Of a stretch of 64,000 nt of DNA, positions 1-7,497 are shown in pieces. The translations under genes were made by a program, and so were the position numbers. The notes under the pieces were generated by a model. It ran no database searches and was not told the origin of the DNA. It was given only the letters and a program-made list of their open reading frames with translations. The stretch comes from an uncultured Blautia sp. GTDB lineage: Bacteria; Bacillota; Clostridia; Lachnospirales; Lachnospiraceae. Location of the stretch: contig URVB01000009.1 in assembly GCA_900551075.1 (NCBI GenBank), forward strand, positions 1-64,000. Direction: 5' to 3'. Numbering within the stretch: the stretch's first letter is position 1; each line of letters starts with the position of its first letter.

Positions 1-134
1 GCCACCGCTACGCCTCATTCGGACGCCTTGCACTCGAATATACATCCTGCGTTGATATAGCAGTAATTTATTATTCGTTGTACTAGTACTCCATATTCAA
101 AAGAACACCCCCATAATTCCAAACCCACGCCCTA

Positions 135-161
135 TTGAACATTCTAAACGAATGATATAAT
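135..161 (+). promoter_or_regulatory. Candidate sigma-A promoter for the dehydrogenase
   Basis: TTGAAC at 135-140 and TATAAT at 156-161 are separated by 15 bases, about 100 bases upstream of the dehydrogenase start. The -10 is perfect but the spacer is short. Bases 1-134 hold no gene that I can support. Confidence 0.4.
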
Positions 162-267
162 TTTTGTTGAAATAGTACAAGGGAAACAAATTAAGGCCTT
201 AATTTAACAATTATGCAGTAAATATTAAATTTGAGAAGAGAGAAGGGTGATGTTGGTGGAAGGAACA

Positions 268-1320
268 ATGAAGGCATTAAGAATGTATGCGCCGTACGAC
301 TTCCGATTGGAGGACGTTCCCATTCCCGGGATTGGAAGCGACGAGCTTTTGATCAAAGTATTGGGATGCGGTATTTGTGCAGGAGATGTAAAAACGCTGC
401 ATGGCGGGCAGAGGGTGTGGGGAACAAGTCCCCGGAATGCCTATATAGAGGCGCCTTGCATTGGAGGACATGAATTCTACGGAGAGGTGGCAGAAGTAGG
501 AGAAAATATTACCGGTGTAAAAATCGGGCAAAAAATATTAGCAGAGCAGATTCTTCCCTGCGGAGAATGCAAATTCTGCAGAGAGGGCAATTACTGGATG
601 TGTCAGCCTCATCATATTTATGGATTTAAGGAGGATGCGCAAGGCGGATTTGCGGAATATATGAAATTTGCAAAAAACAGTGTGGTTCATATTTTGCCGG
701 ACCATATTACTCCGGAACAGGCGACTTTGATAGAGCCTTATGCCTGTGGCATGCACGCTGTGGAGAGAGCGAATGTGGGACATGAGGATGTGGTGGTTAT
801 CAGTGGACTTGGAGCAATCGGGCTTGCAATGGTGAATTCGGCGAGAATCCTTGCGCCAAAGATGATCATTGGACTTGATTTAAGGCAGAACCGGTTGGAA
901 AAGGCAATAGAATTCGGGGCAGACATGGTTCTTAATCCGACAGAGGAGGATGTTGTCGCAAAGGTTATGGAATTCACAGGTGGTTATGGCTGTGATGTTT
1001 ATATTGAGGCATCGGGCAGTGCACCCAGTGTAACCCAGGGCTTGAATATGGTAAGAAATATGGGGAAATATGTACAGTTTGGAGTATTTCCAAAGGATGT
1101 AACGGCAGACTGGAATATCATAGGAGATACGAAGCATATGGACATACTGGGCTCACATCTGTCAGGACATTGCTATGAAGCAGTTATAAAAGGGATCATG
1201 GACGGAACTTTAAAAACCAATGGGATCGTTTCCCATAAATATCCCCTTACGGAATGGGAAGAGGCCTTTGCGGTTGCAGAGAAGGACCCGGATGCATTCA
1301 AAGTGGCATTGATTCCCTAA
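268..1320 (+). CDS. Zinc-dependent medium-chain sugar/polyol dehydrogenase
   Basis: NAD(P)-dependent oxidoreductase of the zinc alcohol dehydrogenase (MDR) superfamily, about 350 aa, cytoplasmic. Visible are the catalytic zinc ligands Cys37 (GICAGD), His68-Glu69 (GGHEFYGEV) and Glu156, the structural-zinc cysteines 98, 101, 104 and 112 (CGECKFC...C), and a Rossmann motif SGLGAIG near 179-185. The ATG at 268 matches the usual family start MKALR and has GGAAGGA just before it; in-frame GTG/ATG at 247/250 are alternatives. It sits 47 bases ahead of a ketose 3-epimerase gene, so a polyol or ketose substrate (for example a threitol, erythritol or hexitol) is likely. The exact substrate is inference only. 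Confidence 0.88.
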   Translation: MKALRMYAPYDFRLEDVPIPGIGSDELLIKVLGCGICAGDVKTLHGGQRVWGTSPRNAYIEAPCIGGHEFYGEVAEVGENITGVKIGQKILAEQILPCGECKFCREGNYWMCQPHHIYGFKEDAQGGFAEYMKFAKNSVVHILPDHITPEQATLIEPYACGMHAVERANVGHEDVVVISGLGAIGLAMVNSARILAPKMIIGLDLRQNRLEKAIEFGADMVLNPTEEDVVAKVMEFTGGYGCDVYIEASGSAPSVTQGLNMVRNMGKYVQFGVFPKDVTADWNIIGDTKHMDILGSHLSGHCYEAVIKGIMDGTLKTNGIVSHKYPLTEWEEAFAVAEKDPDAFKVALIP

Positions 1321-1367
1321 CAAAAATGAAAAGATAAAACATTAAGAAAGACAGAGGATAGAATAAA

Positions 1368-2252
1368 ATGAACAAATTAGGTATTTTTATGAATTTTTGG
1401 GAGAAAAGATGGGATGCGGATCATGTCAAATACGTGAACAAGGCGGCGGACATCGGTTTTGACATCCTTGAATTTCAGGCACAGCCGCTTCTGGAAATGA
1501 GCGAGCAGAGGATGAAGGACATAAAGATGGCCGCGGATGACAGAGGAATTGAGCTTACATACAGTCTGGGCCTTGATCCTGCTTATGATGTAGCCAGTGC
1601 GGATGAAAATGTCCGAAGAGGCGGTGTGGATTATCTGAAGAGAATCGTAGAGAGGGTAGGGTTTATGGATGGCAGGGTCATCTCCGGTGTCAGCTATGCG
1701 GGCTGGGGTGTTACAGATTATGTGCTGAGTGCCGGAAAAGGGGACATTTTAGAAAGAAGTGTTGACAGCATGCGCCGGATTATAAAAACTGCGGAGGACT
1801 ACGGAGTTGTGTACTGCGTGGAAGCGGTTAACCGTTTTGAGTCTGTATTGATTAATACTGCGGAGGAAGCGGTAGATTATGTAAAGAAAGTAGAGAGTAA
1901 AAATATAGGCGTACTTCTTGACACTTATCATATGAATATTGAGGAAAACAATATTGGAGATGCCATTCGGTATGCAGGCGATTATCTTGTGAATTTTCAT
2001 ACGGGAGAAAATAACAGGAGGGCGCCGGGAAGAGGCCATCTTGACTGGGACGAGATATTCCGGGCGTTAAAGGATGTGGATTATAAAGGGCGTATTGTAT
2101 CTGAACCATTTGTAATGATGGGCGGAGAAGTAGGGAAAGACATTAAGGTCTGGAGAGACCTTGATGTACCTACGGAGGAAAGCATTGATAAAGAAGCGGC
2201 GTTCCTGCTGGCTTTTGAGAAAGAGAAGCTGTACCGGTATGGATTGGCTTAA
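1368..2252 (+). CDS. D-tagatose/D-allulose 3-epimerase family sugar epimerase
   Basis: TIM-barrel epimerase of 294 aa that interconverts ketoses at C3 (or a related polyol-derived ketose). The four metal ligands of the D-psicose/D-tagatose 3-epimerase family are all present: Glu152 (CVEAVNRFES), Asp185 (LLDTYHMN), His211 (NFHTGE) and Glu246 (SEPFVMMGG); the substrate-binding Glu158 is also there. The C-terminal KVWRD motif is typical of the family. It is probably cotranscribed with the upstream dehydrogenase. The next gene is the stump of a sugar-binding protein, so the pair was probably once part of a sugar uptake operon. Family assignment is firm; the natural substrate is not known. Confidence 0.9.
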   Translation: MNKLGIFMNFWEKRWDADHVKYVNKAADIGFDILEFQAQPLLEMSEQRMKDIKMAADDRGIELTYSLGLDPAYDVASADENVRRGGVDYLKRIVERVGFMDGRVISGVSYAGWGVTDYVLSAGKGDILERSVDSMRRIIKTAEDYGVVYCVEAVNRFESVLINTAEEAVDYVKKVESKNIGVLLDTYHMNIEENNIGDAIRYAGDYLVNFHTGENNRRAPGRGHLDWDEIFRALKDVDYKGRIVSEPFVMMGGEVGKDIKVWRDLDVPTEESIDKEAAFLLAFEKEKLYRYGLA

Positions 2253-2309
2253 AGAAAAAAAATCAGCAAATTCTATATAAAAAAATATGATGTATTGGAG
2301 GAAATCACT

Positions 2310-2438
2310 ATGAAAAGGAATTTGAAGAAAGCAGCGGCAATCCTGACAACAGCAGCTATGTGCGCATCTATGCCGGCGATGGTAAATGCGGCGGAAAAGG
2401 AAAAACCGGGAGAGGGATATAAGGTTGGCTGTTTTTAG
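2310..2438 (+). pseudogene. Truncated sugar-ABC substrate-binding protein (signal peptide stump)
   Basis: A strong ribosome site (GGAGG) precedes an ATG that encodes a signal peptide (MKRNLKKAAAILTTAAMCAS, then PAMVNAAEK) and the first residues of a mature protein (EGYKVG), as in sugar-ABC solute-binding proteins. The frame ends at a TAG after 42 residues, where the sequence switches to the inside of a gene on the other strand. I read it as the 5' end of a substrate-binding gene whose remainder was deleted. The solute-binding assignment rests only on the signal peptide and the YKVG start, so it is tentative; the truncation itself is clear. Confidence 0.65.
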
Positions 2439-2706
2439 CATATTCAAATTGTCGGTAACCACTAATAATAATAAATTCCGTCTCCGGACTGAGATTCTGG
2501 CTTTGGCGGATGAGTTCCAGTCCATCGTAACCGGGCATTCGGATATCTGTAATTACGATATCAGGTTTAAGCTGCCCGATATAAGTAAGTGCTTCAATAC
2601 CATCGTGCGCTACAGCAGCAATTTCTATGTTCAGTGAATCCCAGTCAATAAGTTTGCCGATAAGTTTGCAGATTTTAGGTTCATCGTCAGCAATAATAAT
2701 TTTCAT
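2431..2706 (-). pseudogene. Truncated YesN/AraC-type response regulator receiver domain
   Basis: Reading leftwards from 2706, 92 codons encode most of a receiver domain: acidic pair Asp7-Asp8 (IIADDEP), phospho-acceptor Asp54 (VITDIRMPG), and Ser82 in IISGYRQFEYAKN. The sequence then leaves the family abruptly, before the conserved Lys of the last strand, and runs on as the antisense of the neighbouring signal-peptide stump. The DNA-binding domain and the usual partner kinase are missing. The GYRQFEYA motif is typical of YesN-like regulators that sit beside sugar ABC transporters, which fits the other half of the scar. Confidence 0.8.
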
Positions 2707-2815
2707 GTATACTCTCTCCCCAATTTTTAGCCTTTTTTGTATATTATAGTGAGATGAAAACAGATGCAAAATAAAAAAGTATCCTTTTGCAGAGCTTTAA
2801 CACAATTTTATACAT

Positions 2816-2860
2816 AATATATGTTAATGTCAAGAAAATTGTCGATTGTTAACATATATT
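2816..2860. promoter_or_regulatory. Perfect 12-bp inverted repeat, probable operator
   Basis: AATATATGTTAA at 2816-2827 is exactly mirrored by TTAACATATATT at 2849-2860, with 21 bases between. The repeat lies between the divergent receiver remnant and the XRE regulator, 18 bases before the XRE start. Position and symmetry suggest an autoregulatory binding site for the XRE protein; this is inference. Confidence 0.5.
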
Positions 2861-2878
2861 AGTAAAACTGGGGGATAT

Positions 2879-3172
2879 ATGAAAATCTATACTTATCGAG
2901 GAAGAAAAAATGTATGCGGAGAGAAAATACGGCAGATGCGGGTAAACAAACAAATGTCTCAAAGTGATCTGTCGGCAAAGCTTCAGGTTAATGGCGTAAC
3001 CCTGGAGAGAGACAGCATCAGCAGAATTGAGAGAGGAACAAGATTTGTAGCCGATTATGAGCTGTATATTTTTGCAAAGGTATTTGGAGTGGAGGTGGAA
3101 GAGCTGCTGGAGCTTAAGGCGGAGCAGAAAAAAGGGAAAGCAAATGAAGTAACTTTGGATACGATATCTTAG
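2879..3172 (+). CDS. XRE-family helix-turn-helix regulator
   Basis: Small DNA-binding protein, about 97 aa. A Cro/CI-type helix-turn-helix covers roughly residues 15-75: KIRQMRVNKQMSQSDLSAKL, then DSISRIERGTR as recognition helix, and YELYIFAKVFGVEVEELLEL as the closing helices. No second domain is present, so it is probably a simple repressor. A perfect inverted repeat lies just upstream. The ATG follows a GGGGGA stretch; an in-frame TTG at 2846 is less likely. The target genes are unknown; the downstream amidohydrolase is a candidate. Confidence 0.8.
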   Translation: MKIYTYRGRKNVCGEKIRQMRVNKQMSQSDLSAKLQVNGVTLERDSISRIERGTRFVADYELYIFAKVFGVEVEELLELKAEQKKGKANEVTLDTIS

Positions 3173-3213
3173 CCGGCGTGACAAAAAGACTGTTTAACTC
3201 CTTTTTATCTTGC

Positions 3214-3271
3214 GGGGAAACAATCCCCGTGGTAACATAAAATAGTATACCCCGGCGTGGGAAGACGGGGC
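3214..3271 (+). other. Two hairpins in the leader of the amidohydrolase
   Basis: CGGGGA/TCCCCG (3215-3231) and CCCCG/CGGGG (about 3251-3271) lie between the XRE gene and the amidohydrolase. Neither has a T-run. They may be a weak terminator or a leader structure. Confidence 0.3.
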
Positions 3272-3300
3272 GCTGAGAAATATACAAGAGGTGAAGGTCC

Positions 3301-4170
3301 ATGTTTGGGGAATGCCATGCTCATGTGATCATGGATGGTAAGAATTACCGCAGGGCGGTGGAGTTACATGCGGAGGGCGTTAAGGATGAGGTGGTCCGCG
3401 CACACTTGAAGGCGTATCAGGAGACCGGTGTGACCTTTGTGCGGGATGGCGGAGATTCCTATGGGGTATCTGAAAGAGCAAAAGAGCTGTCCGGAGAGTA
3501 TGGGATAGATTATCGAACTCCGATTTTTGCCATTCATAAAGAGGGCAAATACGGAGGAATTGTAGGACGCAGCTATTCGGATTATAAGAGCTTTCATAAA
3601 AGAGTACTGGAAGCCTGTGCAGAAGGGGCAGATTTTATCAAGATTATGACAACAGGTATTATGGATTTCCGGAATCACGGAAATGTCACGGGAACGCCCC
3701 TGGATGCAGAAGAGGTAAAAGAATTGGTGCATATTGCCCATGAGGAGGGCTTTGCAGTCATGAGCCATACAAACGGCGTATATGGTGTACGGGCTGCCGT
3801 AGAAGCAGGCGCAGACAGTGTGGAGCATGGAAATTACCTTGATGAGGAAACGATTTCCATGCTGGCGGGCAGTCATACCGTATGGGTACCTACTCTGGTA
3901 ACTGTAAGAAATCTTCTGGGCTGCGGCAGGTATGAAGACGCGGTAATACGTTTGATTATGAAAAGAGCCGAAGAAAACGTAAAGCTGGCTTTTGAAAAAA
4001 ACGTAAAGGTGGCGCTTGGCAGTGATGCAGGCGCCTATCGTGTGCCTCACGGCAGAGGAATTCTGGACGAATATCAGGCGTTTATGGATATTCTTGGAGA
4101 TACACCGGAAATGAAAGCGTGGCTTTTACAGGGAGAAAAAGAAATAAAAGAGAAGTTCCAGAGAGATTAA
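3301..4170 (+). CDS. Amidohydrolase-superfamily metal-dependent hydrolase
   Basis: Cytoplasmic hydrolase of 289 aa, shorter than the usual 380-420 aa because the N-terminal beta-sandwich of the family is absent; the protein begins directly with the metal site. Visible ligands: His-x-His at residues 5-7 (ECHAHV), the carboxylated Lys (DFIKIMTTG), His in VMSHTNG, His in SVEHGNYL, and the catalytic Asp in ALGSDAGA. It resembles the imidazolonepropionase/prolidase branch. The GAGGTGAAGG ribosome site supports the ATG at 3301. Substrate unknown; it stands alone between an XRE regulator and a terminator. Confidence 0.85.
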   Translation: MFGECHAHVIMDGKNYRRAVELHAEGVKDEVVRAHLKAYQETGVTFVRDGGDSYGVSERAKELSGEYGIDYRTPIFAIHKEGKYGGIVGRSYSDYKSFHKRVLEACAEGADFIKIMTTGIMDFRNHGNVTGTPLDAEEVKELVHIAHEEGFAVMSHTNGVYGVRAAVEAGADSVEHGNYLDEETISMLAGSHTVWVPTLVTVRNLLGCGRYEDAVIRLIMKRAEENVKLAFEKNVKVALGSDAGAYRVPHGRGILDEYQAFMDILGDTPEMKAWLLQGEKEIKEKFQRD

Positions 4171-4185
4171 CAGGAGAGGAAAGAG

Positions 4186-4232
4186 ACAGCCCCGGACACA
4201 TGAACAAATATGTGCTCCGAGGCTGTTTGTGT
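4186..4232 (+). terminator. Imperfect stem-loop after the amidohydrolase
   Basis: ACAGCC..CGGA..CACAT pairs with ATGTG..TCCG..GGCTGT and is followed by TTGTGTTGTC. It lies 15 bases after the stop codon. The tail is weak. Confidence 0.55.
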
Positions 4233-4247
4233 TGTCTGGCATATGAG

Positions 4248-4271
4248 AAAACGGTCCGGTGGACCGTTTTT
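4248..4271. terminator. Bidirectional terminator
   Basis: A perfect hairpin AAAACGGTCC-GGT-GGACCGTTTT with T-runs on both strands. It separates the rightward amidohydrolase from the leftward lipoprotein gene. Confidence 0.85.
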
Positions 4272-4309
4272 GAGCGGGATTCTTAATTGGTCCTCCGCCA
4301 TGATGGCAT

Positions 4310-5440
4310 TTAAGCGTCCTCTATCTTCAGGCAGGTATAGATATTGGACTGTCTGGATGCTGCCGGGTTAAAGGTGATTCGAATGGAGCTTCCGGATAAG
4401 AGTCCTCCTGTAGAGGAATTTTGTGCGCCCGAAATGTTGCAGGTGATTATGGCTCCGTCAGGAGTCTGTATGGTTACTGTGTTGGCAGTACTTCCTAAAA
4501 TTTCGCCGGATACAGTGAAGGAAAGATGACTTTCCTTGATCACATCCGGATTCTGTCCGGTGATTCCCAGGATAGAGATTCCTTCCAGCGTAGTTCCGTT
4601 GAATTCTCCCGTATACGTAACTGTTATATGGGAGCCGGGAGCGGCACCTCCCTTGAAGTAGCAGGGAATTGCGGACATATCCAGGTTTAATGCGGTTCTG
4701 GTTCCCTGTATGGTAACCTGAAGTGTATTCAGATTTACATTCTGAATGACTGCCTGCATTTGCTTTTCTCTGTTCTCCTCGGGTATTTCTTCTGTCGGTG
4801 CAGGTGTAGGAACCTTCAGCGGGTCAATGTCCGAAATACTTAATACTTTGATGTGGCTGGCGTTTAAGACTGTGGAGTCTTCCGAATTGGAGTCCGCGAA
4901 TTTTCCTTTAAAATGGATATAAACCCAGGTGCCTGCTTTTATACCATTTTGGTAATATTGCTCTGTGCCTGTAATGGGATAGGTGGCTGTTTTACCGGAT
5001 TTTGCTTTGATTGTTATCGTGTTCGGAGTCAGCCCCTGAACCTGTCCATGAGCGGTACGGTCTTTCAAGCGGCCTTTTTTATGGACTTCGTCAACAACCT
5101 TCAATGCCTTCACTGTGGTGGTATCCGTATCGTTAAGCTGACCTTCGTAGATGACACTGACCTCGTCTCCGGTGATCATGCCATCCTCACATTCCAGTGT
5201 TGCCTGAGAAACATCAAAAATATAAAGCGTTTCATTAGATTTAACAGTTAGCTGATTCCCTGTAAAATCCCGGAGCTGGCCTTTGACCTCATCCATATAG
5301 ATTCTAGGGCCGATCTCTCCTGTTTCCTGCGCAGGAGTATCGCCGGTCGAGACAAAGCGGTCGACCAGGTCTCCCAGACTGCACCCGGATAAAGAGGTGG
5401 TAAAGATTGTGCAGATACATATAATAAGCAGTTTTTTCAT
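4310..5440 (-). CDS. Lipoprotein made of four tandem beta-type repeats
   Basis: Predicted surface lipoprotein of 376 aa with a lipobox (LSGC, Cys20) after a hydrophobic leader (MKKLLIICICTIFTTS). The mature part holds four copies of a unit of about 65 residues, at roughly 53-116, 131-199, 228-292 and 310-374. Each copy has the pattern G-x-(I/V/L)-x(4-6)-N-(T/Q)-(I/L)-(T/V), a strand with a charged turn, then G-x(2-5)-V/I-x-(V/I)-x-(Y/F)-x-G. A proline-rich linker (PTPAPTEEIP) separates copies two and three. The pattern suggests repeated OB-like domains. Start chosen at 5440 because of the GGAGGACACC site and the signal peptide. Function unknown. It is downstream of a small Cys-containing gene on the same strand. 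Confidence 0.8.
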   Translation of the reverse strand: MKKLLIICICTIFTTSLSGCSLGDLVDRFVSTGDTPAQETGEIGPRIYMDEVKGQLRDFTGNQLTVKSNETLYIFDVSQATLECEDGMITGDEVSVIYEGQLNDTDTTTVKALKVVDEVHKKGRLKDRTAHGQVQGLTPNTITIKAKSGKTATYPITGTEQYYQNGIKAGTWVYIHFKGKFADSNSEDSTVLNASHIKVLSISDIDPLKVPTPAPTEEIPEENREKQMQAVIQNVNLNTLQVTIQGTRTALNLDMSAIPCYFKGGAAPGSHITVTYTGEFNGTTLEGISILGITGQNPDVIKESHLSFTVSGEILGSTANTVTIQTPDGAIITCNISGAQNSSTGGLLSGSSIRITFNPAASRQSNIYTCLKIEDA

Positions 5441-5486
5441 TGGTGTCCTCCGGTATGGCATATCCCCGGCATCCAATGGAAAGGCG

Positions 5487-5675
5487 TCAGTCCCTGTCTT
5501 TTTTGGGAACGGTGCTCCAGGCAGTGAAATTGCAGACCTCTCTGTAAGCGTTCCATTCTTCACGATCATGGGCAGGGCTTTGCATCAGCCCGGTACATTC
5601 CGTGCAGGCATTGGTATCCAGGTAATTGTCGTAAAAAATATGGTATGGATTTTCTTTGTTTTCTTTATTTTTCAT
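5487..5675 (-). CDS. Small hypothetical protein with CxxC motif
   Basis: About 62 aa, no signal peptide, with the segment DTNACTECTGLMQSPAHDRE (a CxxC pair) and a second Cys in YREVCNFT. The AAAGGAGGG site sits five bases before the ATG at 5675, which supports a real gene; an ATG three bases upstream is too close to that site. It precedes the lipoprotein gene by 46 bases and is probably cotranscribed. I do not recognise the family; a metal-binding or redox-sensitive role would be a guess. Confidence 0.65.
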   Translation of the reverse strand: MKNKENKENPYHIFYDNYLDTNACTECTGLMQSPAHDREEWNAYREVCNFTAWSTVPKKDRD

Positions 5676-5793
5676 CATAACCCTCCTTTGCGTGTTCGGC
5701 AATGGTTTCCTGGGTTAGTATGTGAAAAAAAACGTCAGATATACAGGTTTAGAAAAACTCTGAAAATATTAGACATATTATAACAAATAGTTA

Positions 5794-5821
5794 TTGAAAT
5801 TTCTATAAATTGTGCTATAAT
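5794..5821 (+). promoter_or_regulatory. Promoter for the folT riboswitch transcript
   Basis: TTGAAA at 5794-5799 and TATAAT at 5816-5821 with a 16-base spacer, directly upstream of the THF riboswitch. Confidence 0.65.
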
Positions 5822-5839
5822 CTCTCTAAATAAATAATA

Positions 5840-5969
5840 GCGAAGTAGGAATTTATGCGTTAAGTGTTCATTGGCTGGGGAGTCGCCGTGAAACGAAAAG
5901 CTTGCAAATCTGAACAGGCAGCTTACGATATATTTTCCGCACCCGTTGCTGCATATGAGGACATCTCAT
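5840..5969 (+). promoter_or_regulatory. Tetrahydrofolate (THF) riboswitch
   Basis: The signature GCGTTAAGTG at about 5857-5866 is the hallmark of the THF aptamer. TGTTCA (5865-5870) can pair with TGAACA (5911-5916), enclosing the GGGGAGTCGCCGTG region as in the family. An ATGAG/CTCAT hairpin at 5955-5969 lies before the GGAGGTG ribosome site and may be the expression platform. The downstream gene is a folate transporter, exactly as known for this riboswitch. The boundaries are approximate. Confidence 0.8.
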
Positions 5970-6035
5970 AATGTGGAGGGATTATTATTTATCGGTAACT
6001 TACTCTGTGTAAAACATTATGGAGGTGTTTTATTT

Positions 6036-6605
6036 ATGTCCAAAAATCGATACAAAACATATTGGAATGTAAAAATTCTGGTTTTTATGGCGCTTTTGGT
6101 CGCAATGCAGTTGGTACTCGGCAGAGTTCTTGTGATTGAGCTGGGGCCATATCGGATTTCCGTCGGCAGTGTCTGTACGATTCTTGCGGGGTTGTGGCTT
6201 GGACCTGCGGCCGGAGCAGCCTGTGGTTTTTCGGCGGATTTGATCGGATGCTTTATGAAGGGCTATGCGGTGAATCCTCTGATTACAGTCGCGGCAATTC
6301 TGTGGGGCTTGATACCCGCATTGATGAAGCCGCTGTATGCGCAGAGAGACAGAAAGGGCAAGACGATAGGGATTGTTTTGTCTGTTGTGATTGCCGGAAT
6401 AAGTAGCTCTCTGATATTTACCACTGCAGGATTAGTATGGATCCTGGGCTATAATTTCTATGCGATCATGCCGGGAAGACTGGTACAGTTTGTGATTATG
6501 ATGCCGATTTACAGTGTGCTGACATGTCTGCTGTATTTCAGTCCGTTGACTGGTATGGTGGTAGGCACTGTGACGCCAGCCGCATTAGAAAAGAAAACCG
6601 TGTAA
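6036..6605 (+). CDS. folT: Folate ECF transporter S component
   Basis: Membrane substrate-capture subunit of an energy-coupling-factor transporter, 189 aa with about six hydrophobic segments. Features of FolT: the segment LVLGRVLVIELGPYRISVGS near residues 24-45, followed by a glycine/alanine-rich helix (LAGLWLGPAAGAACGFSADL), and a C-terminal P-G-R-L (MPGRLVQF) motif that contacts the coupling module. The ATG at 6036 is eight bases after GGAGGTG. The gene is preceded by a THF riboswitch, which agrees with folate as substrate. The general EcfA/A'/T module is not in this window, so it is presumably shared. Confidence 0.92.
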   Translation: MSKNRYKTYWNVKILVFMALLVAMQLVLGRVLVIELGPYRISVGSVCTILAGLWLGPAAGAACGFSADLIGCFMKGYAVNPLITVAAILWGLIPALMKPLYAQRDRKGKTIGIVLSVVIAGISSSLIFTTAGLVWILGYNFYAIMPGRLVQFVIMMPIYSVLTCLLYFSPLTGMVVGTVTPAALEKKTV

Positions 6606-6620
6606 AGAATCAAAATTTCC

Positions 6621-6654
6621 GGAAGGCAATGACTCATACGGGTCATTGCCTTCC
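6621..6654 (+). terminator. Strong stem-loop after folT
   Basis: GGAAGGCAATGAC pairs perfectly with GTCATTGCCTTCC (13 bp). No long T-run follows on the plus strand. Confidence 0.65.
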
Positions 6655-6716
6655 CTGACCCTTTCGATCATGGGGGTGGGCGCTGTGCCGGATGCCCCGG
6701 ATTCGGGGATGTGGGC

Positions 6717-7472
6717 TCAATACCTGTCGGGCTGTACACGGAACCAATAAGTGTAAGAGTACTGAAAGCCAAGGGAGCCATAAAGATATTCGGCATTTGT
6801 ATTGCCTTTTACCACTTGAAGGTAAGCGTTTTTGGCGCCCCTTTTCATTCCCTCTTTCAGAAGGCAGGTGCAGATTTGGCGGGCATATCCCCGGCAGCGG
6901 TACTGCTTCCGGACATGAATGGCATAAAGGCCGATATAATCACGATCCAGGATACCGAGTCCTGTGGCTATGATGCGGCCGTCCGTTTGAATATAAGCGC
7001 AGATGGTTTCCTTGGGGATTGCCCGATACATAGAGGGTACAACTGTACGATGTACCGGGTTTGTGGTTCCTTTCAGTTCAAACAGGCTTTCAATCCATTT
7101 GTCGGGAATATTGTCTGTGAAATGAACAAGTCCATAGTCAGCCGTCAGACTGGCAGCTTTCAGATGAAGTGTCATAACATCAGTGGTATGCTGTATTTCG
7201 TATCCCCGGTTCTCCAGTGTGTAATCAAAATCCTGAGATACGAGGGGGCTGATCTTAAAGATTGCCGGGGTTCCCAGACGCTTATATACATGCTCGCAGT
7301 AAGGAACTTTTTCGCGCCAGGGAAGCGTCGAGGTGCCAAACTGCTCTACGCTGTTTGTTCTGTGGGTATAGAAATATGAAAACCTGAGAATCCAGCCATC
7401 ATAAAGCTCCATTTTATGGGAGGGCCAGGCGTTCAGGGACATATCTTCGATTTTCTTAATGTTTGTTTCCAT
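6717..7472 (-). CDS. GNAT-family N-acetyltransferase
   Basis: Acetyl-CoA dependent transferase of 251 aa. The C-terminal half (about 110-250) carries the GNAT fold with the acetyl-CoA loop YRCRGYARQ (191-199, R-x-x-G-x-A pattern), preceded by strand LYAIHV and followed by helix QICTCLLKEGMKRG and the NTNAEYLYGSLGFQYSY motif. The N-terminal half (MELYDGWILRFS...TNSV) matches GNAT proteins with a duplicated, degenerate first domain. Substrate unknown. It is followed on the same strand by nothing but the folT hairpin, and it lies 25 bases downstream of the SGNH hydrolase gene, with which it is likely cotranscribed. Confidence 0.88.
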   Translation of the reverse strand: METNIKKIEDMSLNAWPSHKMELYDGWILRFSYFYTHRTNSVEQFGTSTLPWREKVPYCEHVYKRLGTPAIFKISPLVSQDFDYTLENRGYEIQHTTDVMTLHLKAASLTADYGLVHFTDNIPDKWIESLFELKGTTNPVHRTVVPSMYRAIPKETICAYIQTDGRIIATGLGILDRDYIGLYAIHVRKQYRCRGYARQICTCLLKEGMKRGAKNAYLQVVKGNTNAEYLYGSLGFQYSYTYWFRVQPDRY

Positions 7473-7497
7473 TCGTACAGCCTTTCTTCAAGATTTT

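Noticed and set aside
1..134. End of an RNA gene or of a coding region at the left edge
   Set aside because: The first 35 bases are GC-richer than the rest, but I could not fold a tRNA or find a frame with family features.
3364..4050. Minus-strand frame of 228 codons
   Set aside because: Antisense to the amidohydrolase, whose metal ligands are clear; composition rich in Tyr, His and Cys is typical of shadow frames.
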